A stretch of DNA of 64,000 bases from Nonomuraea helvata (GTDB lineage: Bacteria > Actinomycetota > Actinomycetes > Streptosporangiales > Streptosporangiaceae). Numbering within the stretch: the stretch's first letter is position 1; each line of letters starts with the position of its first letter. Both the position numbers and the translations under genes were made by a program. Shown piece after piece: positions 51,128-58,869 of the stretch. Where the stretch lies: the NCBI RefSeq assembly GCF_039535785.1, contig NZ_BAAAXV010000008.1, positions 992,001 through 1,056,000 of the forward strand. Direction: 5' to 3'. The notes below the pieces were generated by a model. The model had not been told where the DNA came from. It searched no databases and worked only from the letters and a program-made list of their open reading frames with translations.

Positions 51128-51520
51128 TCAGCCAGTCCAGAGGGCGGTGGCGGTTCCCCGGGCAAGGTGGTCCTCGTACGTGCGGACCTTGCCGTCGATC
51201 AGGGCCAGGCAGGCGGTCAGTTGGTTGATCTGATCATCGACCCGGCGCCGGTGCGTGCGCAACAGTTCGAGCCGCTCGGCCTCGTTGCCGGAGCCCTCGC
51301 GGACCAGTCCGGCGAACCGTCGGATCTGCTCCAGCGGCATGCCGGTCGCGCGGAACTTCGTGCAGACCTCGAGCCAGTCCAGGTCGTGCTGGCCGTAGAG
51401 GCGCCGGCCGCCCGCGTCGCGGCGAACCTCGGTGTGGAAAAGGCCCTCGCGCTCGTACAGTCGTAGCGTGTGCACACTCAACCCCGTGCGCGCCGCCACT
51501 TCGCCGATGGTGAGTTCCAT
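51128..51520 (-). CDS. MerR-family regulator
   Basis: A 130-residue MerR protein. The winged helix begins ELTIGEVAARTGLSVHTLRL followed by YEREGLF, with RRDAGGRRLYGQHDLDWL as the wing, then a dimerising coiled coil (residues about 75-120). No Cys metal site is present, so an organic inducer or redox signal is likely. It is divergent from an SDR gene whose promoter has the MerR hallmark of a 19-bp spacer with a central dyad. Confidence 0.92.
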   Translation of the reverse strand: MELTIGEVAARTGLSVHTLRLYEREGLFHTEVRRDAGGRRLYGQHDLDWLEVCTKFRATGMPLEQIRRFAGLVREGSGNEAERLELLRTHRRRVDDQINQLTACLALIDGKVRTYEDHLARGTATALWTG

Positions 51521-51538
51521 GCGGGCAGTCTACGCGGG

Positions 51539-51569
51539 TTGACCTAGACCTCGGTCTAGCAGTTAGCGT
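51539..51569 (+). promoter_or_regulatory. MerR-type promoter of the SDR gene
   Basis: TTGACC (51539-51544) and TAGCGT (51564-51569) are separated by 19 bp. The perfect dyad CTAGACC-TC-GGTCTAG (51544-51559) lies in the spacer, the standard arrangement for MerR activation. The ATG 51577 is 7 bp beyond the -10 box, implying a leaderless mRNA. Confidence 0.75.
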
Positions 51570-51576
51570 CCGCGGC

Positions 51577-52440
51577 ATGCCACAGTTCGACACCTCCACC
51601 ACTGCTGACGACGTCCTCGCCGGGGTGGACCTGACCGGCCGGCTAGCGATCGTCACGGGCGGCGCCTCCGGCATCGGCCTGGCCACCACGCAAGCGCTAG
51701 CCCGCGCTGGCGCCACCGTCGTCGCCGCCGTCCGCGACCCGGCGGCCGCCCGGCTCAGCGACGTCGAGGTCCGCCGGCTCGACCTCGCGGACCTCGACCA
51801 GGTCGCCGAGTTCGCGGCAGCGTTCACCACCGTCGACATCCTCATCGCCAACGCGGGCGTCATGGCCTGCCCCGAGACGCGGGTCGGGTCGGGCTGGGAG
51901 CTGCAGTTCGCGGTCAACCACTTGGGGCACTTCGCACTCGTGCACCACCTGTGGCCGGCGCTGCGCCGCGCCGCGGCCGCCCGGGTCGTCGTGGTCTCCT
52001 CCGGCCTCAGTCCCGACGGCCCGATCCGCTGGGATGACCTGTTCTTTGCCACCGACGCGTACGACCGCTGGTCCGCCTACGCCCAGTCGAAGGCCGCCAA
52101 CGCCCTGTTCGCCGCCCATCTCGATGTGCTGGGTCGACCACACGGCATCCGCGCGAGCTCGGTGCACCCCGGTGCCATCCTGACCCCGCTGCAGCGCCAC
52201 CTCACCCACGACGAGATGCGTGCTGCCGGCTGGATCGACGAGCACGGCCGCCCGGCCGACTACTTCAAGACCCCCGCGCAGGGCGCCGCGACCCAGGTGT
52301 GGGCCGCCGTGACGGAGGACCTTGGCGGCGTGCACTGCGCCGACTGCGCGGTCACTCCATTTCGCGCCAACCCAGCCGACGCCGCCCGCCTATGGGCCAT
52401 GTCGGCGACTCTGACCGGCCTGCCCGCCTCGATCGAGTGA
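51577..52440 (+). CDS. Short-chain dehydrogenase/reductase
   Basis: A 287-residue SDR resembling the retinol-dehydrogenase/WWOX-like group. It has the NADP motif VTGGASGIGLATTQALA (about residues 28-44), LIANAGVMACPETRV, LQFAVNHLGHFALVHHLWPAL (split) and the catalytic Tyr-x3-Lys in WSAYAQSKAANALFA. HPGAILTPLQRHL follows. It is activated by the adjacent MerR protein according to promoter layout. The substrate is not known; xenobiotic carbonyls are typical for such units. Confidence 0.9.
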   Translation: MPQFDTSTTADDVLAGVDLTGRLAIVTGGASGIGLATTQALARAGATVVAAVRDPAAARLSDVEVRRLDLADLDQVAEFAAAFTTVDILIANAGVMACPETRVGSGWELQFAVNHLGHFALVHHLWPALRRAAAARVVVVSSGLSPDGPIRWDDLFFATDAYDRWSAYAQSKAANALFAAHLDVLGRPHGIRASSVHPGAILTPLQRHLTHDEMRAAGWIDEHGRPADYFKTPAQGAATQVWAAVTEDLGGVHCADCAVTPFRANPADAARLWAMSATLTGLPASIE

Positions 52441-52639
52441 TGCGAGGCCCGTCGGCCGTTGCGGTCCGGCGCAGTGCCGAGCGCACCCAGTTGGTCACCC
52501 GCGCACGGCCGACGCGTTGCCGCGGTGCGCGGATGCTGCCTGCTTGACCATAGCGGCAGCGCGGGCCGCCGCCGTGCGCGGCTCTGCCCGGGGACCGCAG
52601 GAGGCAATCACTGACCAAGAACGATGATGGGATCACGGC

Positions 52640-53959
52640 GTGAAGCTTCTGCCACGGTGCAACCGGCCTGCCCGGGGCCGGAAGACCATCCCACCCCGGA
52701 AGGTCGCGTTGGCCGTCGCCGGTCTGCTGATCGCGTCACTGCTGGCCGGTGCCGGTGCGATGGTGACCATCGTCGCCGTGGCCGTTGTCTCGACGGACCC
52801 GGTCGTCTTCCTAACCGCGGGCCTCGCGGTCGCCGGGCTGCTGTCCTGGGTCACCGTGCGGGTGCTCGTCCTCCGGCGGCTGCCGTCCCGGTACCGTTCC
52901 CTGACCCTGCCGGTGACCGTACTCGTGACGGCCGCTGTCGCGGCCGCGTTGCTGGTGCCCCTACCTGACGTTCGGCTGCCAGAAACCAGCGTCGCGGATA
53001 CCCGGTACTGGAGCCTTCCTGGCGGGTCGCGACTGGCCTATGTGCACACTCCTGGGAAGGCACCGCACCGCACCACACCGGTCGTCGTGCTCCACGGGGG
53101 CCCCGGCATTCCCGACATGCCAGGGCTGAGCCGCTTCTTCCAGCCGCTGGCGGAGTTGGGTTACGACGTCTACGTCTACGACGAACTCGGCGCCGGTCGC
53201 TCCGCTCGAAGTGAGAACCCACGAGCGTACGGCATCGAGCGCGACGTCGCCGATCTCGAGGAGGTACGCCACGCCATCGGTGCCGAGAGAATGGTCCTCA
53301 TCGGTCACTCATACGGTGGCGCCCTCGCAGCCCACTACTTGGCCGCGTATCCCACCCGGGTCGCGAGTCTGGTGCTCAGCTCACCCGGCCCGCTGGACCC
53401 GGCCGACACCAGCGGAAACGAGGCTACCTCGCGCCTTCCGCTGAACCGTCGCCTCGGTACCTATGCCGCCGCCTTGCAGCCGCGCGCGTTGCTCGCCTAC
53501 GCGCTGCTGCAGGTGAACCCGGCGGCCGCGTACGCGTACTTCCCAGACACCGAAGCGGATGCCCGCAACGACACGATCCTGCACCTCGCCGACGCAGGCC
53601 TGCATTGCACCCGGACGCAATGGCAGCCGATGACCCACGGGTCCGGCTTCTACGCGCAGCAGTATCCGCAGCTCGCCACGGCACCGACAGCGCCCGACGT
53701 CCGCCGCGACCTCGCGGGCAATCCGACCCCGGTGCTTCTCCTCAAGGGCCGTTGCGACTACCTTTCGTGGCACGCGGCTGTCGACTACCGGCAGGTTCTG
53801 CCCCACACCGTCTTGCTGTACCTCACCGGCGCCGGGCACAACACCTACCAGGATCAGCCCAGCGTAGTGCTCGCCGCCGTACGCGGCTTCCTCGCCGGTG
53901 GTCCAATGCCGCTGAACCCCTATCCCAGCGACGAACCGCCCCCGGACTACCAACGATGA
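52640..53959 (+). CDS. Membrane-anchored alpha/beta hydrolase (S33-like)
   Basis: A 439-residue protein. The first 115 residues contain about three hydrophobic segments (VALAVAGLLIASLLAGAGAM; VVFLTAGLAVAGLL; VTVLVTAAVAAALLV). The catalytic domain follows, with VVLHGGPGIPDMPG, YDELGAGRSA, nucleophile Ser in LIGHSYGGALAAHY (about residue 223), an acid in LLKGRCDYLS and His in GAGHNTYQ. HGGPG and DxxGxGRS relate it to proline iminopeptidases and lactone hydrolases. The GTG start has no strong ribosome site. The 199 bp before it hold nothing I can identify. Confidence 0.8.
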   Translation: MKLLPRCNRPARGRKTIPPRKVALAVAGLLIASLLAGAGAMVTIVAVAVVSTDPVVFLTAGLAVAGLLSWVTVRVLVLRRLPSRYRSLTLPVTVLVTAAVAAALLVPLPDVRLPETSVADTRYWSLPGGSRLAYVHTPGKAPHRTTPVVVLHGGPGIPDMPGLSRFFQPLAELGYDVYVYDELGAGRSARSENPRAYGIERDVADLEEVRHAIGAERMVLIGHSYGGALAAHYLAAYPTRVASLVLSSPGPLDPADTSGNEATSRLPLNRRLGTYAAALQPRALLAYALLQVNPAAAYAYFPDTEADARNDTILHLADAGLHCTRTQWQPMTHGSGFYAQQYPQLATAPTAPDVRRDLAGNPTPVLLLKGRCDYLSWHAAVDYRQVLPHTVLLYLTGAGHNTYQDQPSVVLAAVRGFLAGGPMPLNPYPSDEPPPDYQR

Positions 53960-54136
53960 CTCCACCACTGGCAGTGATGATGGAGGTGCGTGTCTCCCGG
54001 CAGTGTTGGGTTGATGGTCACGGCCCCGGCATCGTCGCCGCCGTCGCGGCGCCCGTCTTGCCGGTGCTGGCCTGAGCTCAGACGCCCTCGCGCCGGGTTT
54101 GCGTTCGAGCGCGCTCAAAGCCCAAGCGTCGTCGCC

Positions 54137-54673
54137 ATGACGACACAGACCCGGATCATCACTGGCGCGTCCCGCGGGTTCGGGCGCGCACTGGCGGAGT
54201 CGGCGCTGGAGGCGGGCGACAACGTGGTGGCGGCGGTGCGCCGGCCCGACAGTGTGGCCGACCTGCGGGCCACCCATCCGGACACCTGCCTGATCACGAA
54301 GTTCGACGCCCGAGCCGTCGCCGCGGCCTCGGATCTTGTGCAGGAGACCCTCGACCGCTTCGGTCAGCTGGACGTTCTCGTCAACAACGCGGGGCGAGCC
54401 GTGGTCGGCGCGGTCGAGGAGGTCGGCGACGCGCAGTTGCGGTGCCGCCAGGAAGGCGACCCGGCGCGAGCGGCCGAGATCATCGTGTCCCTCGTGCACG
54501 GTGAGGAGGTGCCGCTGCGGCTGCCGCTCGGGCGCGAGGCGGTCGAACGTATCTCGGGCGTGTACCGGCGAGGCCTGGAGGATGTCGAGCGGTGGGCCGA
54601 GACCGCCCGCAGCACCACATCACGCTCGTCGAAGCCGGGAAGCACACGGTGCCCGAGCGGCTCGACATGCTGA
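54137..54673 (+). pseudogene. SDR gene with internal deletion and fused tail
   Basis: A 178-residue open frame. It starts as a normal SDR (RIITGASRGFGRALAESALE, then DVLVNNAGRAVVGAVEEVGD) but after about residue 101 jumps to the C-terminal end typical of the same family (GDPARAAEIIVSLVHGEEVP, LRLPLGREAVERI). The central part with the catalytic Ser and Tyr-x3-Lys is missing, so the product is inactive. The last 20 codons run out of frame into a MerR remnant. A GAGCGCGCTC palindrome (54107-54116) lies upstream of the ATG. Confidence 0.75.
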
Positions 54674-54756
54674 TCGAACATCGCGACACCATCCGCCGGC
54701 GGATCCGTGAGCTGGCCCTTTCCCTCACGGCGGTCGAGTACCGCGGCATTGCCTGA
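54613..54756 (+). pseudogene. C-terminal remnant of a MerR regulator
   Basis: In another frame the DNA reads HHITLVEAGKHTVPERLDML, then IEHRDTIRRRIRELALSL, and stops at 54754. This is the dimerisation helix region of MerR proteins (compare RLELLRTHRRRVDDQINQL in the intact MerR at 51.3 kb). No DNA-binding domain precedes it; the fragment begins inside the truncated SDR. Confidence 0.6.
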
Positions 54757-55995
54757 TCATCCCTCCAGGGCGTACTGCATCACCCGGAACTTGGCCTGGG
54801 CCTCGGCCAGCTCGGCGGCCGGGTCGGAGTCGCCCATGATGCCGCCGCCCGCGAACAGGCGGGCGCGGCGGCCCTGGATGAGCCCCGAGCGCAGCGCGAT
54901 GCCCCACTCGCCGTCGCCGTGGGCGTCGATCCACCCGACGGGGCCGGCGTACCCGGCCCGGTCCATGCCCTCCAGCTCCCGGATGACCTCGATCGCGGTG
55001 CGGGTCGGGGTGCCGCCGACGGCGGCCGTGGGGTGCATGGCCGCGACCACGTCCAGGACGGAGGCCCCGTCGGCCAGCCGCCCGCTGACGTGGCTGGCCA
55101 GGTGCTGCACGTTGGGCAGCACCAGCAGCTCCGGCTCGTCGGGCGTCTCCAGCAGGGAGCAGAGCGGGGCGAGGGTCTGGCGGACCGAGGCGATCGCGCA
55201 CTCGTGCTCGTGGCGGTCCTTGGCCGAGGCGAGCAGCGCGGCGCCGCGCGCGAAGTCGTCGGCCGGGCCGGTGCCGCGGGCGGTGGTGCCGGCCAGCACG
55301 AGCGACTCGATCTCCTGGCCCGTACGCCGGATGAGCAGCTCGGGCGTCGCCCCGACGAGCCCGGCGACGGAGAAGGTGTAGCACTCGGGATAGCGCCGGG
55401 CCAGCCGCGTGAGCAGCAGCCGCACGTCGATGGGCCGCTCGGCGGTCGCGACCAGGTCGCGGGCCAGCACGACCTTCTCCAGCTCGCCTTCACGGATGCG
55501 CTTGGCGGCCCTGGCCACGACCTCCTCCCACTCCGGCGCGGTCAGGCTGCCGTCGCCGTAGCGGATGCGGCCGGGGTCGCGGACGGGGGAGAACGTCTCC
55601 AGCGGCGCGTCGCCGATCGTGGTGAGCCAGGCGTGGCCGCCGCGGCGGGCCAGCACGGCGCGCGGGACGACCAGGACGGAGCCGTGGGCGTCCTCGTCGA
55701 AGGTGAAGCTGCCGAAGGCGACCGGGCCGGAGCCGGGTGTGCGCACGGCGTCGTCCACGTGGGCGTCGCCGAACACCGTGGCCAGCCACTGGCGGGCCCA
55801 GGCGAACCTGCCGGGGCCAGGGGGCACGGTCACCCGTGCGGCCTGTCCCCAGCCGACGAGGCCCTCACCGTTCCTGACCCAGGCGTAGGGCGCCGTCCTG
55901 GGCAGAGATGCCAGCAGGTCGCCCGGGTCACCTACGGGGGTGGTGCGAACCGGTAGCGGGCGGGTTGTTCCGAGCGCGACACTCACCCAAGACAC
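54757..55995 (-). CDS. Isochorismate synthase
   Basis: A 412-residue chorismate-binding enzyme that isomerises chorismate to isochorismate for menaquinone or siderophore synthesis. Conserved parts are EGELEKVVLARDL (catalytic Lys, about residue 173), VGATPELLIRR, LAGTTARG, HPTAAVGGTPT and the metal/substrate region YAGPVGWIDAHGDGEWGIALR (split). No siderophore genes are nearby, so menaquinone supply is the simpler role. The GTG start is followed by MSWVSVALG. Its stop abuts the MerR remnant. Confidence 0.92.
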   Translation of the reverse strand: MSWVSVALGTTRPLPVRTTPVGDPGDLLASLPRTAPYAWVRNGEGLVGWGQAARVTVPPGPGRFAWARQWLATVFGDAHVDDAVRTPGSGPVAFGSFTFDEDAHGSVLVVPRAVLARRGGHAWLTTIGDAPLETFSPVRDPGRIRYGDGSLTAPEWEEVVARAAKRIREGELEKVVLARDLVATAERPIDVRLLLTRLARRYPECYTFSVAGLVGATPELLIRRTGQEIESLVLAGTTARGTGPADDFARGAALLASAKDRHEHECAIASVRQTLAPLCSLLETPDEPELLVLPNVQHLASHVSGRLADGASVLDVVAAMHPTAAVGGTPTRTAIEVIRELEGMDRAGYAGPVGWIDAHGDGEWGIALRSGLIQGRRARLFAGGGIMGDSDPAAELAEAQAKFRVMQYALEG

Positions 55996-56204
55996 TCTAT
56001 GCGGGAACTGAACACGTTCGACTCGGACCCCCGTGAATGCAAGGTTACGGACAATGAACCCGGAAAAACCCGGGCGCCGGACCCGAATTGGCCTCGACCT
56101 GATCGCGTCCGGCCTGTCAAGCGGCGATATGAAGTCGGTCCTGAAATCACAGACCTTGCCGGAACGCCATAGCCGGTCGATGATCCACTTCCTACCTTGG
56201 GTCC

Positions 56205-57038
56205 ATGATCCGTCGCCTGGGCTCCGTGCTCGCCGCAGTGATTCTCGTCTCGTCCACCGGTCCGGCCCAGGCCGCGACGGGTGAAGCCGTGCCCGCGGTC
56301 ATGGCCGCGCTCGGCGACTCGATCTCCACCGGCTTCAACGCCTGCGGCCTGTACATCTCCTGCACCGCGCGCTCGTGGTCGACCGGCGACTACCAGCAGG
56401 TGGCCAGCCACTACCTGCGCCTGTCCAAAATGTCTGGAACGCTCCAGAAGCACAACCTCAACTTCGCCGCCCCCGGCTCGACCAGCGCCGACCTGCTGGG
56501 TCAGGTCCGCAAGGCGGTCGAGGCCAAGGCCGACTACGTGACGATCCTCGTGGGCGCCCAGGACGCGTGCACCCGCACCGAGCAGACCATGACGCCCGTC
56601 GCGACGTACCGGCAGCGGCTGGACACGGCGCTGGCCGAGCTGCGCGCCGGGCTTCCCGCGGTCAGGGTGTTCATCGCCAGCATCCCCGACCTGCGGCGGC
56701 TGTGGAAGGTCGGCAAGGCCAGCGCGCTCGCGCGGACGTTCTGGACGGTGGGCCGCATCTGCCAGACCATGCTCGCCAGGCCCGACTCGGCCAAGCAGGC
56801 CGACGTCCAGCGCCGCGACCGGGTGCGGGCGCGGGTGATGGCCTACAACCACGAGGCGGCCGAGGCGTGCGCCGCCTTCGGCCCCGCCTGCCACACCGAC
56901 GGCGGGGCCGTGTTCTCGTTCCCGTTCACGCTCGACCACGTCAGCAAATGGGACTACTTCCACCCGAACACGGCCGGGCAGCAGATCGTGGCGAAGCTCA
57001 CGTTCGAGCACGGCTTCACCTGGCTCGACCCCCGCTAA
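56205..57038 (+). CDS. Secreted SGNH/GDSL hydrolase
   Basis: A 277-residue exported esterase/lipase-like enzyme. The signal peptide is MIRRLGSVLAAVILVSS with likely cleavage after AQAA (about residue 24). Block I is ALGDSISTGFN with the nucleophile Ser, the block III equivalent is LVGAQDACTR (Gln in place of the usual Asn) and block V is DYFHPNTAGQ with the Asp/His pair. Three Cys pairs suggest disulfides outside the cell. A possible -10 (TACCTT) lies 8 bp before the ATG, so the mRNA may be leaderless. The gene overlaps the convergent HNH gene by 4 bp. Confidence 0.85.
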   Translation: MIRRLGSVLAAVILVSSTGPAQAATGEAVPAVMAALGDSISTGFNACGLYISCTARSWSTGDYQQVASHYLRLSKMSGTLQKHNLNFAAPGSTSADLLGQVRKAVEAKADYVTILVGAQDACTRTEQTMTPVATYRQRLDTALAELRAGLPAVRVFIASIPDLRRLWKVGKASALARTFWTVGRICQTMLARPDSAKQADVQRRDRVRARVMAYNHEAAEACAAFGPACHTDGGAVFSFPFTLDHVSKWDYFHPNTAGQQIVAKLTFEHGFTWLDPR

Positions 57039-57748
57039 CGGCACTGGTCGAGCATCATCTTCTTGTCGGCCGTCCGGACGGGCACGTCGTACTTGAGTGC
57101 GACCTGCGCGAAGCGGGTGACGTACGCGCAGCGGATGAGCCGCTGCGGCGGCAGCCAGCTCGCCGGCCCCGAGGCGTCCTTCTGCTCGTTGGCCTCCCCG
57201 TCCACGGGCAGCAGGTTCAGCGGGTCGTTGGCGAAGTCCAGCCGCTTGGACATCGGCCAGCGCGGCGCGCCCATGCGCCAGGCGTAGTTCAGCGGCACCA
57301 CGTGGTCGACCTGCACCTCGTCGGCATGGGCCTTGCGCCAGTAGATGGTCCTGCCGGTGTAGGGGTCGGTCAGCTCCATGGAGACGACCTCGCAGCTGGA
57401 GCCCGCCCGGTACTTCACGTTCTGGCCGTCGCGGGCCAGCAGGTCGTCGCGGGTGCGGCAGCCGTTGCGCGCGTACGGCACGCCGATCGCGCTGTCGGCC
57501 CAGTTCTCGCCGTACCGGGTGCGTTCGTACCCGGTGTTGGGGCCTAAGCCCTTCACGCGCAGGCGCTTGATGAGGGCGCGTGCTCTGGCCTTGTCGGCGT
57601 CGGAGATGATGGGTGCCAGACCGGGCAGCGTGCCGCTGGCGTTGCCGAGGGGGCTCGCCGCGGTGGCCGGATGGGTCTTGGTAGTGCCGACGAAGGAAAC
57701 GACGATGATGGCTCCCGCTAGAAGGGCAATGGCGTCCTTCGTGCTCAA
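57035..57748 (-). CDS. Exported HNH endonuclease-like protein
   Basis: A 237-residue protein. It has an N-terminal hydrophobic segment (AIALLAGAIIVVSFVG) that acts as signal or anchor, then a domain with the DUF1524/HNH pattern: EVQVDHVVPLNYAWRMG (metal-binding Asp-His, about residue 155) and FANDPLNLLPVDGEANEQK (Asn-x-x-N helix). CRTRDDLL and SCEVV may form a disulfide. It starts at TTG 57748 with GGAGG upstream. Such proteins are widespread in actinomycetes as secreted nucleases, perhaps for nutrient scavenging; the target is unknown. Confidence 0.85.
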   Translation of the reverse strand: MSTKDAIALLAGAIIVVSFVGTTKTHPATAASPLGNASGTLPGLAPIISDADKARARALIKRLRVKGLGPNTGYERTRYGENWADSAIGVPYARNGCRTRDDLLARDGQNVKYRAGSSCEVVSMELTDPYTGRTIYWRKAHADEVQVDHVVPLNYAWRMGAPRWPMSKRLDFANDPLNLLPVDGEANEQKDASGPASWLPPQRLIRCAYVTRFAQVALKYDVPVRTADKKMMLDQCR

Positions 57749-57820
57749 GCAGGCCTCCGCGCATCCAAGGTTGTCTAGAGAAATTCCCGGCATCGAGTGT
57801 TTTGACACGGGGAGGGTTGT

Positions 57821-58282
57821 GTGACTGATCGTCCGATCGATCCGGACGTCGATCTCCACGTCCCGGCGCAGCGTACCGAGCTGCACTGGCCCGTGCTCGC
57901 GGCGATCGCGGCGGGTGGCGCGCTGGGCGCGCTGGCGCGCTACGGCCTGCAGTCGGCGCTGCCCGCCGGGCCGGCGGACTTCCCGTGGGCGACCTTCCTG
58001 GTCAACGTGTCGGGCTGCCTGCTGATCGGGGTGCTGATGGTGGTGATCACGGAGGTGCGGCAGGCGCACCGGCTCGTGCGGCCGTTCCTGGGGGTGGGGG
58101 TGCTGGGCGGGTACACGACCTTCTCGACGTACGCGGTCGATGTCCAGCGCGTGGTCGCGGCGGGTGCGCCGCTGACGGGCCTGGTCTACCTGGCGGCCAC
58201 GATGGCCGCGGCGCTCGTGGCCGTGACCGCGGGCATGTGGCTGACCAGGCGGATCGCCGGGAAACCGGCGGGGGTGCGATGA
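57821..58282 (+). CDS. crcB: Fluoride channel FluC/CrcB, subunit 1
   Basis: A 153-residue four-helix fluoride exporter subunit. After a charged ~20-residue extension come GGALGALARYGLQ (first helix), FPWATFLVNVSGCLLIGVLM (Asn of the pore) and GVLGGYTTFSTYAVD, the FluC phenylalanine-box motif. The GTG start has GGGGAGGG upstream. It is paired with a second crcB 31 bp downstream, as usual in actinomycetes, and may form a heterodimer. Confidence 0.93.
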   Translation: MTDRPIDPDVDLHVPAQRTELHWPVLAAIAAGGALGALARYGLQSALPAGPADFPWATFLVNVSGCLLIGVLMVVITEVRQAHRLVRPFLGVGVLGGYTTFSTYAVDVQRVVAAGAPLTGLVYLAATMAAALVAVTAGMWLTRRIAGKPAGVR

Positions 58283-58313
58283 GGGTGCCGACGGCCGTCG
58301 TGGGGGGCGTGCG

Positions 58314-58670
58314 ATGACGGTGCTGCTGATCGTTCTGGGCGCGGCGGTCGGGGCGCCGTTGCGTTATCTGGCCGACCGGGCGGTGCAGGCGCGGCACGAC
58401 ACGGTGTTCCCGTGGGGGACGCTGGCGGTGAACGTGTGCGGGTCGGCGCTGCTCGGCTTCCTGGCCGCGCTGCCCGCGGGAGGCGGGCTCATGGCGCTGG
58501 CGGGCACCGGGTTCTGCGGGGCGCTGACCACGTACTCGACGCTCGGGTACGAGACGGTGCGGCTGATGGAGGAGGGCGCGCGCTTCCACGCGGTGGCCAA
58601 CGCCGCCGCCAGCGTGGTGGCCGGGCTCGGCGCGGCCTACTGCGGCGCGGCCCTGGCCCAGGCGATCTGA
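58314..58670 (+). CDS. crcB: Fluoride channel FluC/CrcB, subunit 2
   Basis: A 118-residue FluC subunit with GAPLRYLADRAVQ, FPWGTLAVNVCGSALLGFL and GFCGALTTYSTLGYE. It is shorter than subunit 1 and lacks its N-terminal extension. No fluoride riboswitch is apparent upstream of the pair. Confidence 0.93.
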   Translation: MTVLLIVLGAAVGAPLRYLADRAVQARHDTVFPWGTLAVNVCGSALLGFLAALPAGGGLMALAGTGFCGALTTYSTLGYETVRLMEEGARFHAVANAAASVVAGLGAAYCGAALAQAI

Positions 58671-58743
58671 AAATCGCTGGCCTCCGCCGGTGAGCGGTGG
58701 CACCATGGGCCGCGCATCCGCCCGCCGACGACAGGAGCATGAG

Positions 58744-58869
58744 ATGCGGTGCCTCGGAATCTCCCAGCGCCCCATTGGCACGAGAGTTCCCGAGGGCTCC
58801 ATCACTCATGCACCTTCTGAACATCGGCATCCTCGCGCACGTAGACGCGGGCAAGACCAGCCTGACTGA
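58744..58869 (+). CDS. Leader-type small ORF upstream of and overlapping the ribosomal-protection gene
   Basis: A 41-codon frame starts at ATG 58744 with AGGAG at a good distance. It begins MRCLGISQRPIGTRVPEGS and ends 60 bp inside the downstream GTPase gene in another frame. Position and Arg-rich content fit a leader peptide coupled to expression of a ribosome-targeting-antibiotic resistance gene, which is inference. It could instead be fortuitous. Confidence 0.4.
   Translation: MRCLGISQRPIGTRVPEGSITHAPSEHRHPRARRRGQDQPD

Noticed and set aside
53956..54075. 39-residue frame overlapping the hydrolase stop as ATGA
   Set aside because: Coupling is suggestive, but the sequence is low-complexity Ala/Val/Pro with no conserved feature and lies in the decayed zone.
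57750..57820. Fluoride riboswitch upstream of the crcB pair
   Set aside because: The 71-bp region is too short and I cannot find the conserved fluoride aptamer pattern.
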